64,000 bases of DNA, from positions 43,951-107,950 of the forward strand of contig JAGFBZ010001933.1 in assembly GCA_018398805.1 (NCBI GenBank), in the 5' to 3' direction. Every line of letters begins with the position of its first letter. Within the stretch, counting starts at the first letter, position 1. This document shows, in pieces, positions 25,397 to 36,745 of this stretch. The translations under genes were made by a program, and so were the position numbers. Under the pieces are notes generated by a model. It was given only the letters and a program-made list of their open reading frames with translations. It had not been told where the DNA came from and made no database searches. The DNA comes from Hirundichthys speculiger. Taxonomy: Eukaryota > Chordata > Actinopteri > Beloniformes > Exocoetidae.

Positions 25397-25414
25397 TCCT
25401 GGATGAGCCCCCAA
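25397..25414 (-). promoter_or_regulatory. Gypsy primer-binding site, tRNA-Pro-like
   Basis: On the minus strand, TTGGGGGCTCATCCAGGA lies just inside the 5' LTR. It resembles the tRNA-Pro 3' end complement with two differences, so proline tRNA was probably the reverse-transcription primer. Confidence 0.65.
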
Positions 25415-25418
25415 TTTA

Positions 25419-26045
25419 TGTTATGCTCCAGACTAGGGGGGACCAGAGCAAAACATAAAACCCCCACCTCTCTCTCCCTGCTCCCAAGAATGACCATGCA
25501 ACAATGACTTTGCAGTCCAAAAGAGATGTTTAACTCATTATGATCAACACTAGCATCAACTTCAGGGAGAGCATGGCCAAGATAAAAAAACAAAAGATAC
25601 TTCCCACCTGTCTTACCTGGAAAAGAAAACAAACAAATGACATAAACCAAATCGAAAAACCCACATCAACAAAAGTACCCCCCCCCCCCCACACATACAC
25701 ACACACGCTACTGGACTGCTCCAAAAACAAGAATCAAACCAAACTACAATCTAAACTAAACAAAACATGACAACAAACAAAAAGTATTGACACCATACAG
25801 CATAGCCCTCAGCTGGAAGCAGGAAGTGAGAGAAAGATACCTTTGAGTTGGTGACCTCCCCCTTTCAAGGTCTCACAGGCTAATCAGAAAAGAAAGACAC
25901 AGAACAGACTGCACCTCCCTGAGCCCAGGAGGGCTCCTAGCAGGAGTTCGACAAACAAAATGGAAATTAATTATTGGGTCCAATAATTATTGGACCCAAT
26001 AATTATTGGACCCAATAGTTATTCTGACCAAGGGTCAGAATAACA
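25419..26045 (-). repeat. 5' LTR of the Gypsy element, with palindromic repeats
   Basis: It starts TGTTATGCTCCAGAC and ends GGTCAGAATAACA on the plus strand. It contains poly-C, CA repeats, three 16-bp palindrome-related units (25971-26018) and an 11-bp-arm hairpin at its end (26019-26043). Confidence 0.75.
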
Positions 26046-26252
26046 AGTGGCATAGGGGAGAATGGGATATTGTGAGACATTGGGTAATGTGAGACACCCC
26101 CCTGTATCTAAGCAATAGGGGACACCTGTGGTCATTTGAGCGATTGATTTTCAAGGCCCATCCATTTCACCTTGGCCATGAAGAACGTGACTCCATTGTG
26201 CTGTGGTAAGCATGTGTGTTGTGTTTATGTGTATACATATATATATATATAA

Positions 26253-27420
26253 AATGCATGTTGCTCATGTGCTTTTGTTTTGAAAAGTCTGTTACTGGCT
26301 GCTGCGGAACCAGAAAAGAATTGGCAAGCAAAACTAAAACAGACATGGAGAGCGATAAAAATCTGTGTACTTTACAGTTCGGGTAGAAACTCAGGTAACA
26401 ATATTAACAATTCTGTCTGAAAAAAAAAAAAAACTTTCAAACCCCTTTGTTCAAGACGATCGCATCATTCCTCCATGTTACATCAGATCTGCTCCATGTG
26501 TTCACCGTTGTGCTATTCTCTAGCTCAGTGGTGTGCAAACTGTGGTAAACGGTACCACTGGTGGTACGCGAGCGCTCTCTGGTGCCACCACACGGGGAAA
26601 ACGTCATGACTTGTCAATGCATGACAATGCATTATAAATACAACGTTTCAAATGAAATTCAGGTAACAAATAATACTGATCACTGCTCTAGCTAGTTACT
26701 TCAGTGTGGCTCCATCTAGTGGCACAGATGTGTAATGACAACAGAAAGTCTATTCCTTGATTATAAAACAAAGCCATTTCTAGGTCACGTAAACCAGACA
26801 ATAAAATATTAAAAACAAATTCAGTCCCTGTTTGCTAAAATTGAAATATAAAAAAACAGACATTTTTTGTGTTAGATTAAAAAAACGGAAAAAAAATAAA
26901 AAGCCACATTTTGATTTTTTTTAATTTTTGATTGACAATCGAAAATGGAAAAAAAAAAAAAACAAATGATACACAGATAATTACGGATTGGTAAAGTTAC
27001 TGAACTTTAACATGGACATTTTCATTTTAAAGTTCTCCCAGACAGAGGATTTGACAGAAACAAGGTTATTTGTAACAACTGCCAAGTTGAACTCCCCGTT
27101 AAAAGTTTCTGCTGTTACCTCAGAAATTGCCTGTTTTAATGTTCTGATTGTGCTGAGCCACAATCATTTTGTTGGATTTTGTTTGACTTTTTTTTTTTAA
27201 ATAAAAACAGGATGACATCAATGCCCTGGCAGTGGCAATAAACTTTATTTTTTTTTTATTTTTTTTTTATTTTTTTAACATTTTTCAAGATGAGATTTAC
27301 ACTAAATATGTGTTACTGACAAGTGTTGATGTTAAGCGTTTGCACAACAAATGTTATGACACTTTTGTTCAAATGGCAGCAGAACGATTAAATGCGATTC
27401 ATCACGATTAAAAAAGTTAA
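26253..27420. mobile_element. Second, inverted copy of the hAT family at 91-990
   Basis: The reverse complement of 91-990 aligns with this stretch: the CTGCTGCGGAACC and AGAATTGGCA block at about 26290-26330, GTTCAAGACGATC at about 26450, and a GCGATTCATCACGATTAA end near 27385-27410. Both termini are lost; the left merges into a TA microsatellite at about 26233-26252. A ~330-bp insertion interrupts it. Confidence 0.8.
26530..26860. mobile_element. Insertion inside the second hAT copy
   Basis: The sequence GTGTGCAAACTGTGGTAAAC and what follows has no counterpart in the 91-990 copy, while sequence on both sides does. It is probably another short DNA transposon. Its ends were not resolved to the base. 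Confidence 0.5.
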
Positions 27421-27672
27421 TCTCGAAGAAAGCAACAGGTAGCTGTTGCACTAGCAGTAATCGTAGTATTGCGATTTAATTTCATTTCGACAGCATAAAT
27501 TTGAAATCCAGTGGTCTTTAAAAAATTAAAGTTCTTTCAACTTCCGGTGACGCATGTCTGGTCACGCTCCTCCACTTCCGGCAAAACAAAGCAACAGCAA
27601 CAGACCTGCTCACCATCTTACGTTTCCGGTCGTGTTTTTCTCATATTTCGCCTCTTCTGTGTTTTTTCAACG

Positions 27673-30600
27673 ATGGCTGAAGCCGGAGTTGTACTGGACA
27701 AAGACCAGTTTAACTGCTCCATATGTCTGGATGTGTTGAAAAACCCGGTAACGATCCCGTGCGGACACAGCTACTGCTCGAAATGCATCCAGGACTACTG
27801 GAACCAGGACGACTTCCTCGGGGTCTTCGTCTGTCCGCAGTGCCGACAGGGCTTCAACCCGAGGCCGGTGCTCGCCAGGAACACCATGCTGGCCGACGTA
27901 GTGGAGAGGTTCAGGAGCACGGGGCTCCAGGAGGCCTCGGTCCCCGCGGATAACCAAAGTTTGGCTGGGGGCGACGACGTCGAGTGCGACGTATGCGCCG
28001 GGAGGAAAAAACGAGCTGTCAAGTCCTGTCTGGTGTGTCTGGCCTCGTACTGTGACGTCCACGTCCAGCCTCACTACGAGTCTGCTGCTTTCAAGAAGCA
28101 CAGGCTGGTGTCGGCCTTCAAGCGACTTCAGGAGACGATTTGTCCCCGACATGACAAGCTGCTGGAGGTGTACTGCCGCACCGACAGACGCTGCATCTGC
28201 TACCTGTGTTTGACAGACGAACACAAAGGACACGACACGGTGCTGGCCGAGACAGAGATACAACACAAGCAGGTAATTACGCTAACAAGCAGCTGCGCCT
28301 CTGTCTGCTGAAACACCTCTGTCTGTGATTCTTAGCACATCTAGCTTTTATTTGGATCCTCAAGAGTTATGCATCAGTCCCAGCCTGTAAAAGTGAATAC
28401 TACAGTTATGTCATGTAGCCCCTTAAAATATGTAATAAATATGCTGGGTAGAATTTCAGCCATCAGCTTTTGAAACTGGTGCATTTAAAGGAGTAAAACT
28501 GTATTACTGCATTGGACCTGGACTGACTTTGACAAGGGCCGAGTTATGATGAATTAATGTATGAATGAATCCTGATCATTTTCATTCTTTGATGTAGTTG
28601 GTATCTACCAGAGGTGATTCAGGGAATAAAAAGAGTCATGGGCACAACATAAAAGATATTTTAGTAGCCCTTTGTGTGTTTGTAATTTATCATTTGAAAT
28701 GTTTTGCTCAAGCTGTGGGTAGGATGAAGAGAAAGTCAATGACCTCACCCTTTTTCTGTCATTAGATAAGACAAAACGACTAAATCTGGGTTAAGGGTCA
28801 GTCGTACCACTGTGTTTGTTTTTAATCAAGATCTGCGATATGATACTCAGTTCTGTGTGACAATAAGATCTTTCACATGATTTACAATCAATTGACCCTT
28901 AAGAAGCTTCAGAAACAGGACAGAGGTCTGAAGGTGTTTTCAGACCTGAAATCAATGTAATCACCATTTTGTTATATCTTTAAGAAATTTCAGTTTTGTG
29001 TTTCAAACAGTAAAAAACAAACAAAAAAACAAAACAAAACTGAAGTTGACTTTTGTAACACCATATTACTCAAAGTCCTAGTTTCAGTGCTTCATTTTTG
29101 ACTGGTAACAGAGATTGATACATACAATGATGGAAATGCTGTCCAGGATTTCCCATAATAATAATAATAATAATGATAATAATAATAATAATGATAATGA
29201 TGTTGATGATAATTATAATGATGATAAACAGAAATTCAACATTATTGTGCTTGTTTTAGTGTTTTGATGGACTCTCAGAAGGATGAGCTGCACCTCTTGA
29301 GTATAGCCAATGAAGATCCCACATGGTGTTGTTATTGAGGTGTTGGTTGTGTTTCTCTAGGCGTTTCTAGTCAGGTTTGACAGGCACATTGTCCTGCTGT
29401 AAAAGGCCATCATTCAGGGAGTGACATTGTCCTGCAGGGTGTTTGGTCTGCAACAGTTTTTAGGCTGACAGTACATGGCACAGTGACACATGAGAGCCAG
29501 GACCCAGGCTGCAGTCGGTTGGTTTAAAGTGGCTGATCAGTGTAAAACACATCAGGTGTTTCCCAAAGACACTGCAGCCAATATATGAATGTACTTGAGT
29601 CAGTAAATGGACCCTTATTCTAATATTTCAATGTTTTTCATCAGAGGGAGCTCGGTGATATGAAGCAGAGCTCCCACCTGAGGATTCAGCAAAGAGAGAA
29701 GGAGGCGCAGGAGCTGAGACAAGCCATTTTCTCTCTGACTGTAAGTGCTGATCCCCAGTTTTTCTTTGTTAAATAATAAAAATGTCACATCTCACATTAC
29801 ATGACAGAACTTTCCACTCATTAACATCACAGCTAGTACACTTCTGAATTCTCTTCAAGCTGTAATCTTTTTTTTTTTTTTTTTAACGGTCCTCACTTCT
29901 CATCTGCCGTCGCTCTGTGTTTTGCCTCAGCGTTCGGCTCGAGCTGCAGCTGAGGAGAGCGATGCTATTTTTACTGAACTGATTCGTTCAATGGAGCTAA
30001 AGCGCTTTGAAGTGAGAGAGCTGATCAAAGCCCAGGAAAAGATGGCCATCACTGAGGCTGAGCAGCTGCTGGAGAAGATCCAGAAGGAGATCGCTGAACT
30101 GAAAAAGAGCGAGGCTGAACTTGACCAGTTGTCCCGCACCGAAGACCCAGTCCATTTCCTTCAGGTGATGCCTCTCACATTTATTTATTGTTTGTTTTGT
30201 TTTTTTTTTTTGTTTTTTTTGTTCTTATTGTCTTTGAAGATGGTGACACAGCACAATAATGTGAAATCCCAACTTTCTTTGCCCATCTGCATTTAGAGTT
30301 GTCAGTCTCTTCATGCTCCACCTGCGCTGTCAGCTTCACCTCCACTCATCTCTGATCCTGCCCTTTCCTTCGGTCCGGTGATGACAGCTGTCGCTGACTT
30401 CAAGGGACTCCTACAGGAAGTGTGTCAGGGAGGATTTGTCAGCATCTACGAGAGAGGTATGTACACTTTGTTTTTATGTGGTACATAAGATATTCCATTG
30501 ACTCTTTTTATTTGATTTTTTTCTTTTCTCTTTCTTACAGTGAGAGATGTAACAATTGTTGGTCCTCAAAGTCCTGCAGCTCAATGTAACACAACGCTCA

Positions 30601-33600
30601 CTGGTCAGACTGGGTCAGCCACACAAACAGAACCACCAGCACGTAAGTTTGTTCATGCTTCTCTTTAAAATACATGTACAGTTTTTTCACAGAGCAACCC
30701 TTTTAACCTGATGCAACACGTTCATGCTTTTACCTTTCAAGCCTGGTAGATCATTCGTAAGGCCGGATAACAATAATAATAATAAATGATAGTAATACAA
30801 AATAAAGGCAGTGTTAATATTTTACAATAAAATCTGGAACCTTTCTCTGTCAAATGGATTTTATTTTGTGTTGCTTCAGAAGGAGATGAAAAGTTCTAGC
30901 TGACAGTTTTACATTTTCTAGAGAAGTTCAGAAAGTGACAGTGTGAATGAATATATGCTTGCTGACCTGGGAGCTTCCAGAGCTCAGTGTGAAGGCCTTT
31001 TATAGACCTTATTTGTTACGTTTTGTTATCCAGTTCATCTGACAAACATCTTTACCGAGCAAAAGCTTTCTTTAACTTTAATATTTCTATTTAAAGTTTA
31101 TTTAGTGATCGGTTTTGTGATCTGAATGTGTTGTGAAGTGTTGTTCTAAATGTGCAGACTCTACAAATAGAGATGACTTTAGAGCAGGGTAGAGCTGCAT
31201 CTATGAAAACATTTTCTTTATATTCACTGACCAACTAATTGTCTGTGTTTAAAAAAAAAAAAAGTAGTGAAAATGTCAAAGATAATTTCTTCACATTCTA
31301 TCATTTTTTAGACTCATCAGTCCAACAGCCTTGTGAATTGAAAATAGTTCTGATAAACTCTAAAATAAACTTAACTTAATCTAATCTCAGCATTAGATCA
31401 AATCAACCACTGAATATAGTTTGTCTGAACAGACAGTTTTCAAAACCATCGCATGATTAGTCTCAGTGAGTACAGGTAGAAGGTATTGCTTCCAGCCACC
31501 TCAGTGTAACTAAAGGTGCTCCCCAGGGATCTGTTCTGAGACTCCTCTTGCTCATTTTATATCTAAACAGTTTTTTAATCAAAACCTTTCAAATGACAAA
31601 TTTGACTTTTATGCTAATGTCATGTTTATGTAGTGCTTTATTTTGCTGCTTAAATGGGATATCTGTCAGCCCAAACAAAAGTATAACTTGGTCCACCATT
31701 TGTATAATTTAAGACCTGCTCTAACAAAATAAAACTAAAATTCATGTTTTGTTTTTTTTTTTTCCTTTGTTTTGTTTTTTCAATACAAAATTTACATTCT
31801 TGAGTCTTCTCTGCTCTTCAGGGCTATGAGATTGAATATCACAATATAAATACTTAGGAATTCCAAAGAGATGACTCTGTCACCCTTGTATCTCACATTC
31901 AACGATTGTTTAAAAAAAAAAAAAAAAAAAAAAATCTTATCCTTTGATATCTAAAACAAACTTTCTGCCGCCACTTTTATTTCTGTGCTTTTTTCTTCCA
32001 TTTACATCCTTCTATCTTCGAGATAGCGCTACTTACATGTGTTGATGCAGTCGACTGGGGAGCACTGATGTTCACCACAGGCCTTAAAACTCACACACCT
32101 TTAGACAGGTTTGACCGTCGGCTTTGTCCTTCTTGAGACTCCAACACTGGCATAGTTTCATCTATTAAACTGTACTTGGTCTGCATTGAAACATTTAATC
32201 ATACTAATAATTGATCATTGATTTCAAATGTAGTTTTAATCTGCTTTTACCCTCCTCTTATTGCACACTTGTACAACTACTGGGATAGCTTTTGCCAAAT
32301 AACCTCTGCTCCAAATGCATAAACTCCAGTTTTTAATTTGAGGTGTGTAATTTTCAATTATTACTTTCATTAAAGGTTAAATATATCACAATACTATTAT
32401 TTAATTTCCCTTCTGCGATTAATAAAGTATTTATGAATTTGAATTGAATACGCACTTTAACACTTTAAACAGAAAACATTTTGTTTCTGCTTCGAGTTTT
32501 AAAGTTAATGAATTGTATTTTGGTGTTATTGTCATACACAGCTGTGGCATCTCTAATCATGAATACAGAACATTAAAAACACATGAACAGCAAATATGTT
32601 TTTTTTCAACTTTTTGTTGAACTTATGAAAAGATCTTCCCACCCTGTCCTCATTATTTTGCAGCAGAAACTCTTCCATCAGCATGTTTGTTTACCGTAGA
32701 GTCTGCTGAATCTGCATGGGTGTTGCAGATGCTGACAGTCTGGACACCTGAGACCGGACACCTGACTGGATGTTGTTTCTCTGTTGTTGCAGTTGTCCCT
32801 CCTCTCGGTCTGGATGCCCCCGTGAGCCCTCTGAACCCCTTCCTCTATCCAGGACCTACTGTGCCCACCTTTACCATCTCACCATTTGGTAAACAGAGTA
32901 TTTCTTTAAGCTTCAACACAGAGCTGACATTTGTAAGAATCAGTTTACTTAATATAAGACTCCCCAAATACAAAAGTGAAGGAAACTAGAAACGGACCGA
33001 ATATTAGCACAAAACTGGGTTGGCAAGTTGATTACAGTAAGATATATAAACTTCACTTGGGGACTGAAATGACATGAATCCAAAGCAGTTTTAAGCACAT
33101 GTTAAAATAAATTACTATTTTAAGCCTCTGTAAAGAGTCAGGAATGTCATTGCATTTATGTGATAGTGTTAATAAGGTCCCTACAGATGAACCAAGAGAA
33201 TTTTAACTTTGTATGTGTTCAAAAAAAAAGTATAAAGGACTGTTTGCACAGGCTACTGCCATCTTGTAAGTTCATTTCATACATGTCACACAAACTACTG
33301 TCATCAGATGTGAATGGAGGATAGTTCATGGCCTGTGCTGCCATAGTAATGGGTTGGTATTTGTATAGTTATGCTAAACTAGGCAAGTGTAAGAAGCAGA
33401 GGCCATGAACTCTCCTCCTTTTGTGTCTATTGGCTGTAGTTTTTGAGAACTTATAACAAGATGAGAGCAGCCAGGTTGAGATGCCAAACTTCTTATGCAC
33501 TTCCTTACTGTCTGTAAGAATCTTATCTGCACCAGCACTTAAGTGGAATGACATTTTTGAGTCTCGTCAGAAGCTTAAAATAGCAATTTACTTACTATTC

Positions 33601-36101
33601 TCAGTCTGTTGCCCCCCGAACAAAGGTAAAATTAGAGACCGTTTCTTGTCTGCATTGTTGCTTTTTACACTAAGGCTCTGTTGAACTGGTATAAAGATGA
33701 TCTGGTGACAACTGTCTAGCTGTAACGGAGGATCATAACACAGACTTGGACAGTTGAAAGATAGGGATGGGCAATGTCAGTGTGATCCAATATCGAGTAA
33801 TACTAGAGCTAATATCCCTTTGTCGATTTTTTCTTTAGTCTTGTGTGAACAAATAAAGGAAATACTAACAATTTTTACAATGAAATCACACTAAAAATGC
33901 ACTTACAAGCTTATAACATAATTTGGTCTATTTAGTTTTTCATCTGTTTAACAAACACACATAAAACACTGTTTATTCTTAAATATTCAAACAAAGATTC
34001 TGAACTGGTGACAAGGCAAGTGATTCACAGGAGCAGCACATACAGAGCCTTTAAGATTTGCTCCAGTTCTTCCCCTCCCTTGTCAACGTGGCATTTTTCT
34101 CAAGGCCTCATCTGCTCCTTAACAAGCAAACACCTCCTAACGTAATGCCATCTTGAACAGTACGACGTCTTTACCCACTGCTTCTGAGCAAGGTCTAAAT
34201 TATCCTTCAATAGGGATGGCAGATCGACACCAAAATATTGCTTTCTCACTCAGGTTTGAACAGCGGCTGTAATAAGTGGACAAACTGTTAGCAGCTACTC
34301 CCACTTCATTGAGTCAAAGTTGTATGGCACAGACCTTTCAGAAAGGCAGGTACTTGCTAATAATAGAACTGTTTACCATGTAAACTGTGAGCAGAATATT
34401 AGTTGTATGAAACCCCAGTCACTATGTGTGTCTTAGGCCGAAGAGTTAGTTCCATTCACGTTGTTTTGGTCCCTGCTGAACATGTACACTTCTTGGTATC
34501 TAATACACTGCCTGGCCAAAAAAAAAGTTTCCACCTGGATTAAACAAAGCAAATAGGTACGAGCCTCCTATTGGATAATTACTGCATGGCTGATTATCTT
34601 TCAGCTGGGAACAAGTTATTTAACTCCAACTAGTGCAACGAGTTGCTTCTCATTTCCTAAACAACCATGTTGAAAGACACATCCCATGGTTGTGGGAAAA
34701 ATGTTAGTCTGTTTGAGAAGGGTCAAATCATTGGCATGCATCTAAGAAGATTGCAGAAACTACCAAAATTGGGTTAAGAACTGTCCAACGCATTATTAAA
34801 AACTGGAAGGATAGTGGGGACCCATCGTCTTCGATTAGGAAATGTAGCTGGAAAAAAATCCTCAGTGATCGTGATCGGCGATCACCTTTGGTGAGATCAA
34901 ATCAAAGAAAAACCGTAGAACTCGGGGCTGTTTAATAGTGAAAGTAAGAGCATTTCCACACACACATTTTTAAGGGAACTCAAGGGATTGGGACTGAACA
35001 GCTGTGTAGCTTTAAGAAAACCACTAATCAGTGAGGCTAACTGACAAAAAAACGGCTTCAATTTGCTAGGGAGCATAAAGATTGGACTCTGGAGCAATGG
35101 AAGAAGGTCATGTGATCTGATGAGTCCAGATTGACCCTGTTCCAGAGTGATGGTAGCATCAGGGTAAGAAGAGAGGCAGATGAAGTGATGCACCCATCAT
35201 GCCTAGTGCCTACTGTACCAGCCTGTGGGGGCAGTGTTCTCATCTGGGGTTGCTGCAGTTGGTCAGGTCCAGGTTCAGCAACAGTATGAACTCAAAGAAT
35301 GAGGTCAGCTGACTACCTGAATATACTGAATGACCAGGTTATTCCATCAATGGATTTGTTCTTCCCTGATGGAACAGGCATATTACAAGATGACAATGCC
35401 AGGATTCATCTGGCTCAAAATGTGAAAGACTGGTTCAGGGAGCATGAGACATCATTTTCACACATGGATTGGCACCACAGAGTCCAGACCTGAACCCCAT
35501 GGAGAATCTTCAGGATGTGCTGGTGAAGGCTTTGCACAGCGGTCAGACTCTACCATCATCAATGCAAGATTTTGGTGAAAAATTAATGCAACACTGGATG
35601 TGTTTGTGACATTGCAGAAGCTTATTGAAACAATGCCACAGCGAATGCGTGCTGTACTCAAAGCTATAGGCGGTCCAACGAAATATTAAGAGTATAGTAC
35701 CTTTTTTTTTGGTGGCGATTTTTTTTTTTTTTTTTTTTTTTTGGCCAGGCAGTGTAAAAAAACCTCGGGCTGTTTTAGATCTGGAATGATCCTTGAAAGG
35801 TTTCACATCGGCAGCGTTGTAAAATGGCACACGGTGAAGCATCTGTCAAGCCCACTTATTGACAAGTGTGCAGCTCCTCCAGTGTCTTGGTAATTTTTGT
35901 CTAACAGTTATTCAAACATAATTTCCTCATGTCAACATTTCCCCAGTCCTGTCCTCAAACACACGCCCTTCATCCTCATGCTTCCGCTGCTTTAGGGTGC
36001 TGAAGATTAATCATTCTTCTTTTGTTTGCGTAGGCTCCAAACTCTCGTCGGGAGCCAGACAGAGGCATCTTCAACGACGCCCTACCTCCAGGAGGAAATA
36101 G
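27673..36101 (+). CDS. finTRIM-type E3 ligase without B30.2/SPRY domain (TRIM gene 1)
   Basis: Seven coding exons (27673-28272, 29645-29740, 29931-30164, 30297-30456, 30541-30642, 32793-32888, 36034-36101) join in phase to 451 residues. The RING is C3HC4: C15, C18, C30, H32, C35, C38, C54, C57. B-box 1 (C105-H134) and B-box 2 (C157-H187) follow. The coiled coil is at about 201-310, encoded by the 96- and 234-nt exons typical of TRIM genes. After residue 310 the chain is Pro/Ser-rich and ends in a basic tail ([14 protein letters not shown]) with no SPRY. Expected activity is E3 ubiquitin ligase; finTRIMs are linked to antiviral immunity in fish. A Tc1 element occupies the last intron. The neighbouring TRIM gene has the same exon plan plus SPRY. 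Confidence 0.88.
28273..29644 (+). other. First intron of TRIM gene 1
   Basis: It holds an ATA/ATG trinucleotide microsatellite (about 29156-29225). Nothing else is recognised. Confidence 0.6.
29156..29225. repeat. (ATA/ATG)n microsatellite
   Basis: Runs of ATA interrupted by ATG units, intronic. Confidence 0.85.
31490..32200 (+). mobile_element. Degenerate LINE reverse-transcriptase relic
   Basis: Frame-shifted translation gives [18 protein letters not shown], matching the RT motif GVPQGSVLGPLLFLIYIN. YKYLGI and [16 protein letters not shown] pieces follow, then a LINE C-terminal pattern. It is intronic in TRIM gene 1 with many stops. The ends are approximate. Confidence 0.6.
33755..34260. 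repeat. Possible hAT-type repeat fragment
   Basis: It opens TAGGGATGGGCAATG, a common start for fish hAT-derived repeats, with a TAGGGATGGCAGATCG sequence about 460 bp later. No target duplication was established. Confidence 0.3.
34506..35754 (+). mobile_element. Tc1-like transposon, near full length, inactive
   Basis: The ends are CACTGCCTGGCCAAAAAAA and TTTTTTGGCCAGGCAGTG, flanked by TA on both sides (34504-34505, 35755-35756). Transposase remnants run in order: [20 protein letters not shown] (HTH region), then [11 protein letters not shown], a decayed [29 protein letters not shown] and [12 protein letters not shown]. Several stops and shifts are present. Length 1249 bp. It is inserted in the last intron of TRIM gene 1. 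Confidence 0.92.
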
Positions 36102-36433
36102 CCATCAAACTCATCTTTTCACACGCACCCACGCAGGCTGAATGTCATTATCCTCCAGTGCTGTCCTCATACAAATCTGCACTGCCACTTACGAACTGAA
36201 CCTTTAAATATATTTAATCTTTTGGAATTAGTTTAATTACTTTCTTATCAGCTTTACTTTAATCTTTCATTATAGAAGGAGCGGCAAAGCCTTGAACTTA
36301 TTTCAGTATTAACATCACATTGTAATATAAGGAATTTTTAGTTTTTGTGCTTTTATAAGCATTTTTCATTTTAAATCAAAACCCTGTGAACAGTCATTTT
36401 GCTTTGAAAGGTTGTTATGATTCGTAACACTAC

Positions 36434-36439
36434 AATAAA
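36434..36439 (+). terminator. Poly(A) signal AATAAA, TRIM gene 1
   Basis: Canonical signal about 330 bases after the stop codon and 300 bases before the next TRIM start. Confidence 0.6.
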
Positions 36440-36745
36440 AAGCAGTGTGTGTTTATCCAGACATGGGTTTGGTTATCCTTCACTGTACAAATACAGGCAT
36501 CAGGAGTCGAAGTTCAACTTCACACGCAGCGCTTTCCTGTAAAATACCAAGTATCAGGTTACATTAAAGGTCAGTATATCTCTGTGTTAATAGAGGCGGT
36601 TCTGCAGAAGCTTGCTCCGCAGGTTTGCTGGCTATGATTGGATGCTTCTGGGAGCAGCAGGTGAAACCTGAGATGCTGTCATCGGCACACCTGTAAGCTA
36701 CACCCATCCTCATCCCTTCCTGTTTCAGCTCAGAGAGCGCTGGCG

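Larger units (their letters stand above)
23331..26045 (-). mobile_element. Decayed Gypsy-type LTR retrotransposon
   Basis: Two related LTRs bound the element (23331-23669 and 25419-26045), both opening TGTTATG on the plus strand. On the minus strand, after the right-hand LTR, come a primer-binding site, gag remnants (25230-24934, with SYFNAFEQIATTLNWPKDVW) and a CCHC zinc knuckle CFYCHKSGHLISVC near 24830-24780. Fragments and an RNase H/pol remnant (FSDHNPLVFL, HIKGTDNIVADAL) follow at 23904-23722. Most of the reverse transcriptase region is deleted. Stops and frameshifts make it inactive. Confidence 0.85.

Noticed and set aside
27667..28266. 199-codon minus-strand open frame opposite TRIM exon 1
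   Set aside because: It is the antisense shadow of a GC-rich RING/B-box exon whose plus-strand frame has all zinc ligands; the minus product resembles nothing.
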